NCBI GenBank assembly: GCA_003167305.1
Contig: PMTP01000134.1
Span: forward strand, 1 to 9,376
Direction of reading: 5' to 3'
Source: Acidobacteriaceae bacterium
Lineage (GTDB): Bacteria; Acidobacteriota; Terriglobia; Terriglobales; Acidobacteriaceae
Length of the DNA: 9,376 nt
Shown one piece after another: positions 1-5,550 of this stretch. The notes under the pieces are model-generated. The model was not told where the DNA came from, did not search any database, and was given only the letters and a program-made list of their open reading frames with translations. Made by a program: the position numbers and the translations under genes. How positions within the stretch are numbered: position 1 is the first letter of the stretch; each line of letters starts with the position of its first letter.

Positions 1-1820
1 AACGAGCCGAAGCCGTAGTCGCCCTGTTCGTCGCCATAGAGCTTCTGGTTCTTGGTGTATCGGTTGTAGCTCAACCCGAACTTGAGGGCATGCTGACCCA
101 TCGTGTACGAGAGGTCCAGCTTGGGCTCATAGTCCTGGGCCGCATTGTTATAAGGCTCGGTGGCCGTGTCTTCAGCCGTTCCGTAAGGATTGCCGAAGCC
201 GCTGATGCCAGGCCAGACCTTGCGGGTGATGGCATAGGCCGGGACAACCGGAGCGACGGTCCAGCTGGACGGCAGGAAGGAGTTCGCGCTGGGGGCGATG
301 ACGATCTGGTTGCCGTCATAGTTGATGCTGGCTTCCAACAGGAGGTTCGGCGTGATGGTGCCGCTCAACTTGATGGCCGCGCTGTGTGACGGAGAGGACA
401 GGATGCTTGTGAGGGTGTTGTAGCTGCACCAGCACCAGCCTAGTTCCGGTGCGCCTTCGTTCTGATTTTCCGTGTCGCCGATGTAGTGGCCAAGGATCGC
501 CCACTTGTCGTTGACGTTGTGATCGATACGGACGATGTCGTCGCGCACCACGAACGGGAGCGAGACACTGGCGTGGTTCTGGCCGTTCGGCAAATTCGGC
601 GGGGGAAGAATGCCCGCGTTGAGGTAGGTGACCGCGTTGGGATCGAACAACGTATGGGGAATGGTATTAGCCGGGAAGGGCTTCCCGGGAGTCAGTCCCA
701 ATCCCAACAAGTGGTTCATATAGTAATCCGAGGTGAGCGCAACGTTCGGAACCACCAGGGCGGTAGTCGCCGCGAACGCGGGCGCTTGGTAAGCGAGATT
801 CGTGCCTGCTACGGGCAAATCCGACGGATTGATGGTGTTGTTGGTGCTGGAGGCGAGGTTGACGGTCTTGCGCCATTCTTCGTCCCAGAAGAAGAAGGTC
901 TTCTGCTTGCTGGTGTTGTAGGCGCCGGGAATGTAGAGCGGGCCGCCGATGTTGAAGCCATAGATGTTGTAATGCACCGTAGGCCTGGCGCCCTTGCTGA
1001 GGTTGTTGAAGTAGGAGTTGGCGTCATAGTCGGTGTTGCGGTTTTCTTCCCAGGCTTCGCCATGGAACTTCTTCGTGCCGGACTTCAGCGAAAGGCTGAT
1101 GGTGGCGCCGGAGGAGATGCCGTAGTCGGGAGGATAGTTGGAACTCATCACCTGGAATTCGGCGATGGCGTCCTGAGCGGGCTGGATCTGCATGCCGCCG
1201 GCGCCGCCGCGGTCATCCGACTCGCCGCCGTCGATCAGCCAGATATTGTGGCTTTGGCGCAGGCCGTTGATGCTGATGGTGAAGTTGGATCCCACAGAGC
1301 CGGGCGTGTTGCTGTCTGGCAGAGCCGAGCTTACGCCCAGGCCCAATGCAGCCAGAGCCGCAAAGTTGTGGTTCTCAGTGGCGATTTCGCTGATCTCTTC
1401 GGAGCTGATCAGGGTGGTGACCACGTTGGAGTCAGCCTGCACAGTCAAGGCATCGGCCGAGACGGTGATCGTCTGGCTTTCGGCGCCGACGGTCAGCTTG
1501 ACGTCAACACGGAAGGTGTTGGAAACGTTGATCACGATTCCGTTCTGCACGAAGGACTCGAAGTTCTTGGCAGAAACCTTCAGGTTGTAGTTGCCGGGGT
1601 TCAAACCGGCGATGTCATACAAGCCGGTGTTGCTGCTGTTGGTGGCGTGTTCAGTGCCGGTAGCCTGATCGGTGAGCGTGATCGTCGCGTCTGCGACGAC
1701 GGCTCCCGTCTGGTCTGTGACGATGCCGGTGAGATCGGAGTTGGCCTGCGCAAATGCTCCCACGCACGCCAAAACGAAAATCAGCGGCAACACAAGGAAC
1801 CTGTATCTCGCTTGTCTCAT
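1..1820 (-). CDS. Oar-like TonB-dependent outer-membrane receptor with N-terminal carboxypeptidase-regulatory-like domain (C-terminus cut off by window edge)
   Basis: The reading frame from ATG 1820 stays open to the left edge (606 complete codons). A Shine-Dalgarno (AAGGAAGG) lies about 5 nt before the ATG. Residues 1-25 form a signal peptide: a basic start (MRQARYR), a hydrophobic core, and an AFA-QA cleavage site. Residues about 27-110 look like a carboxypeptidase-regulatory-like Ig domain (LTGIVTDQTGAVVADATITL, then GLYDIAGLNPGNYNLKV). Residues about 120-250 match the Oar-type plug: SINGLRQSHNIWLIDGG, QDAIAEFQVMSSNYPPDYG, then ISLSLKSGTKKFHGEAWE. The beta-barrel follows and is incomplete; family members are usually about 1,000-1,200 residues. 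A CWC pair (C463, C465) sits in a predicted barrel loop. In this family such receptors are thought to import large or oligomeric ligands using TonB-ExbBD. Uptake of beta-glucan oligosaccharides is inferred only from the neighbours. No SusD partner is visible. The substrate cannot be read from the sequence. Confidence 0.94.
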   Translation of the reverse strand, partial: MRQARYRFLVLPLIFVLACVGAFAQANSDLTGIVTDQTGAVVADATITLTDQATGTEHATNSSNTGLYDIAGLNPGNYNLKVSAKNFESFVQNGIVINVSNTFRVDVKLTVGAESQTITVSADALTVQADSNVVTTLISSEEISEIATENHNFAALAALGLGVSSALPDSNTPGSVGSNFTISINGLRQSHNIWLIDGGESDDRGGAGGMQIQPAQDAIAEFQVMSSNYPPDYGISSGATISLSLKSGTKKFHGEAWEENRNTDYDANSYFNNLSKGARPTVHYNIYGFNIGGPLYIPGAYNTSKQKTFFFWDEEWRKTVNLASSTNNTINPSDLPVAGTNLAYQAPAFAATTALVVPNVALTSDYYMNHLLGLGLTPGKPFPANTIPHTLFDPNAVTYLNAGILPPPNLPNGQNHASVSLPFVVRDDIVRIDHNVNDKWAILGHYIGDTENQNEGAPELGWCWCSYNTLTSILSSPSHSAAIKLSGTITPNLLLEASINYDGNQIVIAPSANSFLPSSWTVAPVVPAYAITRKVWPGISGFGNPYGTAEDTATEPYNNAAQDYEPKLDLSYTMGQHALKFGLSYNRYTKNQKLYGDEQGDYGFGS

Positions 1821-1979
1821 GTGACCTTCCTTTTCAAGTTTGGTTTCAGTTGAAATTACGTACAACGTTCGCTTCTCCACTGCTGCTTTGGTATGAAGCC
1901 GGTAAAAATGAATCACAAAACGCCGTTTCACGACTCTCTGCCCCGCCCTGAAAGACTCCCGCAATGACGCCGGAAAGCC

Positions 1980-2015
1980 GCGATTTTCTCCGTTAAATGG
2001 AAGGTGGAAAATCGC
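1980..2015. repeat. 9-bp perfect inverted repeat in the TonB receptor leader
   Basis: GCGATTTTC at 1980-1988 is matched by its exact reverse complement GAAAATCGC at 2007-2015, with an 18-nt loop. It would lie in the untranslated leader if transcription starts at the promoter at 2116-2145. It could be an RNA hairpin or a DNA-binding site for a dimeric regulator. There is no T-tract, so a terminator is unlikely. Confidence 0.45.
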
Positions 2016-2042
2016 CTTTCTCCGTATTATGGAAATTTCCGC

Positions 2043-2054
2043 TTAAACGCTTGA
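2043..2054. promoter_or_regulatory. Candidate LacI-family operator, proximal copy (TonB receptor)
   Basis: TTAAACGCTTGA has the pseudo-palindromic pattern with a central CG (2048/2049) typical of LacI-family sites. It fits NNAAACGNTTNN, as do the sites at 2065-2076, 7533-7544 and 7492-7503 (the last on the minus strand). Its centre is 22 bp from the next copy, about two helical turns. No LacI-type gene is in the window, so the regulator is unknown. Confidence 0.4.
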
Positions 2055-2064
2055 ATTACGGTAA

Positions 2065-2076
2065 TCAAACGATTAA
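2065..2076. promoter_or_regulatory. Candidate LacI-family operator, distal copy (TonB receptor)
   Basis: TCAAACGATTAA is centred on CG at 2070/2071. Its AAACGATT core is also found on the minus strand at 7492-7503 in the GH9/GH94 gap. The centre lies about 45 bp downstream of the predicted -10 box at 2116-2121, which suits a repressor that blocks elongation or early transcription. This is inferred from pattern alone. Confidence 0.45.
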
Positions 2077-2115
2077 GCACACGTCGAGAGAAACCGCTAT
2101 TCGCGAGCCGGGGCC

Positions 2116-2145
2116 ATTACACGCCAATCAGCATCCTGTTGTCAA
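2116..2145 (-). promoter_or_regulatory. Near-consensus sigma70 promoter for the TonB receptor gene
   Basis: On the minus strand a perfect -35 box TTGACA (plus-strand 2140-2145) is followed after 18 nt by TGTAAT (2116-2121), five of six matches to TATAAT. Transcription would start near 2109, leaving a leader of nearly 290 nt before the ATG at 1820. A weaker alternative, TTCAAG (2050-2055), 17 nt, CATAAT (2027-2032), overlaps the proximal operator. Confidence 0.55.
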
Positions 2146-2166
2146 GTGCGATTTTACGTGCCAGCG

Positions 2167-2200
2167 AAAAAAACTTTATATGATTTCATAAAATCCTATA
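2167..2200 (-). terminator. Possible weak AT-rich terminator after the DUF4380 gene
   Basis: On the minus strand, about 50 nt after the stop codon, GATTT-TATG-AAATC is flanked by TATA on both sides with one mismatch. It is followed by AAG and a run of seven T (plus-strand A-run 2167-2173). The stem has few GC pairs and does not abut the T-run, so termination would be weak at best. Confidence 0.25.
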
Positions 2201-2247
2201 TATCAATAAGATAGACAACTCCGTACTGCGCGATTCAGGCACGTTTT

Positions 2248-3201
2248 TCACATGGAAATGAGCATTTTTCGCGCTTCGTCTTCCGGATCGGAAGTTGACC
2301 GGGGTCTCAGCGTGTACAGCGTGGTCCGTTCGATCCGGTCGCCGGCGTTGAACCCCTGCAAAGGACCCAAAGCCTCCAATTCGACGTACGGAAAAGGGTC
2401 TGGATTGGTGTAAATCTCGGTGACGCATCCGCCATCGGGGTACTCTCCCGGCCCGGCCTCCGCGTCGATGCGCAGCGCGCAGCGGGCTCCCACCCAAACC
2501 ATGCAGCTTCCATCCGTTCCGATCTTGACCTGCTCGCTTGTGTGGCGTCCTAGCCACAATAGCCGCCCGTCGATCTTCAACTCGGCCGGCTGGACCGGGA
2601 GCAAACGAAGATTGCCGGCCGGAAACTTCGAGTTTTCCGCGAGGAGGATAGCAACGCGCTCCGGTTCCCGCAACTGGGTGATGGTCCAGATGCCAACCCG
2701 AAGAGCGCCGCCGAGGAGCTTGCGATACTCGGTGCGGATGCGCAGGACAGGCTGCCCGGCGTCCAGTTCCACATGGCGCACCATCTGGATGCCGAAACCC
2801 GGATCGACGGGCGAGGTCATCGTTACGCCGAATTCGGTGGCAGCGGCCTGCGTGGGCCACGAATCGAAGGCCGCGGGCGGCGGCCACTCCCGGCCCTGCT
2901 GCCGGGGCCATGCGGATTGCGGAGCGGGCCAGCACTTGTCTCCGCCAAAGTTGACCCACTCGTCAGAGGCATCGTGCAATTGGCCGTCCAGCGCCCGGTT
3001 CTCCCAGAAGGGCCCCTCCGCCTCACCCGCCAGACGCAACTGCATTACGCGGCCAATGGCGGGCACGACGACGGCTTCCACGCGTCCGTTCAAGAGAAGA
3101 TAGCAATCGGGCCAGCCATGATAAGTAATGCGCTCGACAGTTACCGCTTCCTGGTTCGCAGGCGTGTCCAGAACAGCAGCGGTTACGGCGCGGAGATTCA
3201 A
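2248..3201 (-). CDS. DUF4380-like protein, probable galactose-mutarotase-like beta-sandwich fold
   Basis: A 317-residue soluble protein with no signal peptide and no membrane segment. The N-terminal block YHGWPDCYLLLNGRVEAVVV (27-46) followed by PAIGRVMQLRL, then WVNFGGDKCWPAPQ (82-95), WTITQL (172-177) and PYVELEALGPL (271-281), resembles DUF4380 proteins. These are related in fold to aldose-1-epimerases and carbohydrate-binding glycosidase domains. The biochemical role of DUF4380 is not established; sugar anomer or sugar binding is inference from fold and context. No ATG or GTG is available upstream of the conserved block before the in-frame stop at 3253-3255. TTG at 3201, with GAAAGG nine nt upstream, is therefore the best start. 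The gene follows the symporter by 129 bp on the same strand and may be co-transcribed with it. Confidence 0.72.
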   Translation of the reverse strand: MNLRAVTAAVLDTPANQEAVTVERITYHGWPDCYLLLNGRVEAVVVPAIGRVMQLRLAGEAEGPFWENRALDGQLHDASDEWVNFGGDKCWPAPQSAWPRQQGREWPPPAAFDSWPTQAAATEFGVTMTSPVDPGFGIQMVRHVELDAGQPVLRIRTEYRKLLGGALRVGIWTITQLREPERVAILLAENSKFPAGNLRLLPVQPAELKIDGRLLWLGRHTSEQVKIGTDGSCMVWVGARCALRIDAEAGPGEYPDGGCVTEIYTNPDPFPYVELEALGPLQGFNAGDRIERTTLYTLRPRSTSDPEDEARKMLISM

Positions 3202-3243
3202 CTTACCAGGCCTTTCTGGTTGGTGCCGCAGTTTGTATGCAAC

Positions 3244-3331
3244 AGCTTCTAGCTACTAGCCTCTAGCTTCTAGCAGTTCATCCGGCGGCGTCGACTTGGA
3301 TGGCAACGGAAAGAGCTAGAGGCTAGAAGCT
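3244..3331. repeat. Heptad tandem repeat arranged as an inverted pair
   Basis: The left arm is four tandem 7-mers, AGCTTCT, AGCTACT, AGCCTCT, AGCTTCT, plus AGC (3244-3274). The right arm (3314-3331) carries the same kind of heptads on the opposite strand. 3251-3268 (AGCTACTAGCCTCTAGCT) pairs with 3314-3331 over 18 bp with a single mismatch, enclosing 45 nt. The right arm reaches the first base of the symporter stop codon. It lies in the gap between the symporter and the DUF4380 gene. A long mRNA hairpin is possible. No T-tract follows it, so it is not a standard terminator. Confidence 0.7.
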
Positions 3332-5208
3332 CAGTCACGGTTCAAGGCAGCTTCCTTGTCCGTCTCCACCTCGCGCTCGTTCAAATGGTCGTACCAGGTG
3401 AACTTGAGAATCAGCGAGGTAATCAGAATCACGCTCAGGGCAATTGCGGCGCGGTCAAACTCCTGAATCACGATGTACAGGGGTAGCGCCACCAGGGAGA
3501 TCTGCCAGACGATGCCGACGGCGATATTGAAGATATCGCGGAAGAAGTCCGTATTGCGCTGGAAGCCGGGATCTTCGGCCAGAACCTTCTTCAAGACCGG
3601 CCCCCAGAAGCCCCATGGGCGCACGCGGCGGTAGAAGTCCATGAGCACTTCGTCGGATTCGGGCTTGGTAAGGTAGGTGCCGAGCAGGCAGCCGATCAGC
3701 GAGATACACACTACCAGCGGGAAGATGATCACTACTTCCATGTTGATCGAATACATGTCCAGAAGGCGCTGCACGGCAGGCAGGAGGGGAACGATTCTCG
3801 GCATCGCCAGCGCGGCGGCAATGCCTGTGACCATGCCCCAGAAGTAGCCCCAGCCATTGAATCGCCACCAGTACCACTTCAGAACGTTGGACGCCATGTA
3901 GCCGCCCCACAATCCGGAGACGATCCAAACCACCACCGTGTTGACTGAGTCCACGTTCCACCCGATGAGGACGCCGATCACCACCACCGCAAAGGAGGCC
4001 AGATAACTCAGACGGACATACGTCTTGGGCGAAGCGTTGGGGTTGATGAAGCGCTTGTAGATGTCATTGACAAAATACGGAGGCGCGGCATTGACGGTGG
4101 CCGCGAAGTTCGACATGAAAGCCGCCAGCAGGCCGGCGATCAAAAAGCCCAGCAGGCCGACCGGAACGAAGCGTCCCAGCGCGTAAGGCAGCACCAGTTC
4201 GAAGTCCATGTTGGTTCCCATGGCGCGGAGGTTGGGGCCATAGAATGCGGCGGCCAGCACCGTGAGCCCGATGACGAGAAAGTAGCGCGGAGGGGTGAGC
4301 ACGATGTTCACCCATGCGCTCATCATCGAGGCCTCGCGCGGATTCTTGGCAGAAAGCACGCGCTGCATGTCGTAGTTCGGCGCCGGTCCTGCGGCCGAGA
4401 TTGGAATGCCCTTGAAGAGCAGCATGATCACGAAGAAGCCGAAGAGGCCATAGCCATCCTGATGAATCTTCTCGGTGGCGGCGGGAAGCAGCGTGCTCCA
4501 GTCCAGGCCTAAATGCCATCCGAAGAAGATATTGTCCCAGCCGGCGGGCACCACCCGGTGCAGCATCTCCGGCGCCACCTTGCGCATGGCGATGATGCCC
4601 ACGGCAAAGGATGCGATCGACAGAATGAAGAACTGCACAACCTCGGTGATGACCACGCTGATCATGCCGCCCTTGATCACGTAGATAGCTGTAATGGCAA
4701 TAAGAATCAGCGCGTATTCATTGGCGGAAAGATGCCAGGGCAGAAAGGTCTGGGCAAACTTGCCGATGCCCTTGAAGGCGTAGCTGAAGAATCCGATGAT
4801 GCTGACAAAGGCGTAAATCACAACGATCATATGCGAGAATTGCGCGCCCATCCCGGTGCCGAAGCGCGTCTTGATCCACTCTGCGCCGGTCATCACCTTG
4901 GAGCGGCGCAGCCATGCGGAGAGATAGACCATCAGGAAGATCTGGTTGAAGGTCGGCCAGAGCCATGGAATCCATACGCTCTTCAGGCCGTAGACAAACA
5001 TCCAGGAGACCAGCAGCATGGTGCCGCTGATGTCAAACATTCCCGAGGCGTTGGAGATGCCCAGCATATACCAGGGCATGGCATTGCCGCCGAGAAAGTA
5101 ATTCTGCATGCTGTGCGATGCGCGTTTTGAGACCCAGTAGCCTATGAAAACCGTGCTCAGCAGGTAGGCCACGATGATGGCGATGTCAATGAAGTGAAGT
5201 TGCAGCAT
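3331..5208 (-). CDS. Sodium:solute symporter (SSS family), likely sugar or sugar-derivative importer
   Basis: A 625-residue inner-membrane protein with about 14-15 hydrophobic segments, from residue 5 to about 603. SSS hallmarks include YFLGGNAMPWYMLGISNASG (37-56), GPAPNYDMQRVLSAKNPREA (274-293) and AAFMSNFAATVN (362-373) before VNDIYKRF. By family knowledge it couples substrate entry to the sodium gradient. In the last motif S366 sits where vSGLT has a sodium-site serine (S364), but the adjacent serine (S365) is Asn (N367) here; this alignment was done by eye. The C-terminus adds FYRRVRPWGFWGP (525-537), a linker and two more membrane segments (about 560-603), an extension seen in longer SSS members. 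ATG at 5208 is preferred over TTG at 5220 because GAGGAG lies 6-7 nt before the ATG and overlaps the TTG. Substrate is unknown; cellobiose or a glucan product is suggested by the flanking GH9 and GH94 genes. Confidence 0.92.
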   Translation of the reverse strand: MLQLHFIDIAIIVAYLLSTVFIGYWVSKRASHSMQNYFLGGNAMPWYMLGISNASGMFDISGTMLLVSWMFVYGLKSVWIPWLWPTFNQIFLMVYLSAWLRRSKVMTGAEWIKTRFGTGMGAQFSHMIVVIYAFVSIIGFFSYAFKGIGKFAQTFLPWHLSANEYALILIAITAIYVIKGGMISVVITEVVQFFILSIASFAVGIIAMRKVAPEMLHRVVPAGWDNIFFGWHLGLDWSTLLPAATEKIHQDGYGLFGFFVIMLLFKGIPISAAGPAPNYDMQRVLSAKNPREASMMSAWVNIVLTPPRYFLVIGLTVLAAAFYGPNLRAMGTNMDFELVLPYALGRFVPVGLLGFLIAGLLAAFMSNFAATVNAAPPYFVNDIYKRFINPNASPKTYVRLSYLASFAVVVIGVLIGWNVDSVNTVVVWIVSGLWGGYMASNVLKWYWWRFNGWGYFWGMVTGIAAALAMPRIVPLLPAVQRLLDMYSINMEVVIIFPLVVCISLIGCLLGTYLTKPESDEVLMDFYRRVRPWGFWGPVLKKVLAEDPGFQRNTDFFRDIFNIAVGIVWQISLVALPLYIVIQEFDRAAIALSVILITSLILKFTWYDHLNEREVETDKEAALNRD

Positions 5209-5321
5209 TTGACTCCTCAAACTTTCGTTTCACCGCTCTCCGCGGAAAACACTAACTCTTCTCATTCTCTCCGGCCGCTTTTATTGATCCGGCCCGTAAA
5301 AACTGACGCTCCGTGCCCTAT

Positions 5322-5347
5322 CCTTGCGCCTTTTTTCTGGCGCAAGG
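5322..5347. repeat. GC-rich 9-bp hairpin inside the composite element
   Basis: CCTTGCGCC (5322-5330) pairs perfectly with GGCGCAAGG (5339-5347) around the loop TTTTTTCT. The T-run is in the loop and no T-tract follows on either strand, so it does not look like an intrinsic terminator. Confidence 0.6.
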
Positions 5348-5405
5348 GTGGGAAACCTTTAGGGACCTCTGAACAAGTCTGCAATGCAGTCCAACATTCC
5401 CTCAG

Positions 5406-5459
5406 GGGCTAAAGCCCGCGTTGATTTTGCGGCCATTGCGGCACGACTAAAGTCGTGCC
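5406..5459. repeat. Paired CTAAAG-loop hairpins (REP-like module)
   Basis: GGGCT-AA-AGCCC (5406-5417) and GGCACGACT-AA-AGTCGTGCC (5440-5459) are two perfect stems, 5 and 9 bp, both with AA loops and a central CTAAAG, separated by 22 nt. The paired-stem arrangement is that of bacterial REP/BIME-type repeats. From memory, similar CTAAAG/CTGAAG hairpins are frequent in acidobacterial intergenic DNA; this was not checked. Confidence 0.6.
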
Positions 5460-5472
5460 CTTTCAAAACATC

Positions 5473-5524
5473 GACTTAATCAGAGCTTCCTTAACACTGA
5501 CTTAATCAGAGCTTCCTTAACACT
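5473..5524. repeat. Perfect 26-bp tandem duplication
   Basis: The 26-mer beginning GACTTAATCAGAG and ending CCTTAACACT occurs at 5473-5498 and again, identical, at 5499-5524 with no spacer. Identity of the copies suggests recent slippage or duplication. A diverged copy in the opposite orientation at 5358-5379 shows the unit is part of the larger palindromic element rather than a CRISPR. Confidence 0.85.
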
Positions 5525-5550
5525 ATTGATTGGCCGGATCAATAAAACAC

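Larger units (their letters stand above)
1821..2247. other. 427-bp intergenic region: promoter and structured leader of the TonB receptor gene
   Basis: No convincing gene lies here. The region separates the stop of the DUF4380 gene from the ATG of the receptor and is more AT-rich than the flanking genes, especially around 2161-2220. Read on the minus strand it holds, in order, a possible weak terminator (2167-2200), a near-consensus sigma70 promoter (2116-2145), two LacI-like operators (2065-2076 and 2043-2054), a 9-bp inverted repeat (1980-2015) and the ribosome binding site. A small odd-centred palindrome, AAACG-C-CGTTT, lies at 1918-1928. If the promoter is right, the receptor mRNA has a leader of nearly 290 nt. 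Confidence 0.6.
5279..5547. repeat. 269-bp composite palindromic element with 16-bp perfect terminal inverted repeats (MITE/REP-like)
   Basis: TTTTATTGATCCGGCC (5279-5294) is exactly inverted at 5532-5547. Between the ends lie a 9-bp perfect hairpin (5322-5347) and two CTAAAG-loop hairpins (5406-5417 and 5440-5459). There is also a 26-bp tandem duplication (5473-5524), and an inverted, diverged copy of the 26-mer's first part at 5358-5379 (17 of 22 matches). No ORF of credible length and no transposase is inside. The flanks (left ...GGCCGC, right CACTTA...) show no clear target-site duplication. The right end is only three bases from the GH9 stop codon, and the left end is about 70 bp from the symporter ATG, so the element fills nearly the whole gap. 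Non-autonomous mobile element or REP-type repeat is inference. Confidence 0.6.

Noticed and set aside
486..1853. 455-codon open frame on the plus strand opposite the TonB receptor
   Set aside because: It is the antisense shadow of a well-recognised receptor gene in GC-rich DNA; its composition (Val/Gly/Arg/Asp-rich) resembles no known family, and its start lies inside the receptor.
1997..2191. 64-codon open frame on the plus strand in the TonB receptor upstream region
   Set aside because: It overlaps the promoter and operator candidates, has no domain, and sits in AT-rich non-coding DNA.
3251..3331. Intrinsic terminator after the symporter gene
   Set aside because: The loop is 45 nt and no U-tract follows the stem; it is better described as a heptad inverted repeat.
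5222..5233. Fifth LacI-like site upstream of the symporter (TGAAACGAAAGT on the minus strand)
   Set aside because: Only the AAACG half fits; the second half (GAAA) breaks the NTT pattern shared by the other four sites.
5322..5347. Intrinsic terminator for the GH9 gene
   Set aside because: The stem is good but the T-run is in the loop and no T-tract follows on either strand; it is also about 200 nt from the GH9 stop.
5194..5412. 72-codon open frame on the plus strand between the symporter and GH9 genes
   Set aside because: It starts inside the symporter gene on the other strand and runs into the palindromic element; no family resemblance.
5473..5524. CRISPR-like short repeat
   Set aside because: There are only two copies, directly abutting, with no spacers; it is a tandem duplication.
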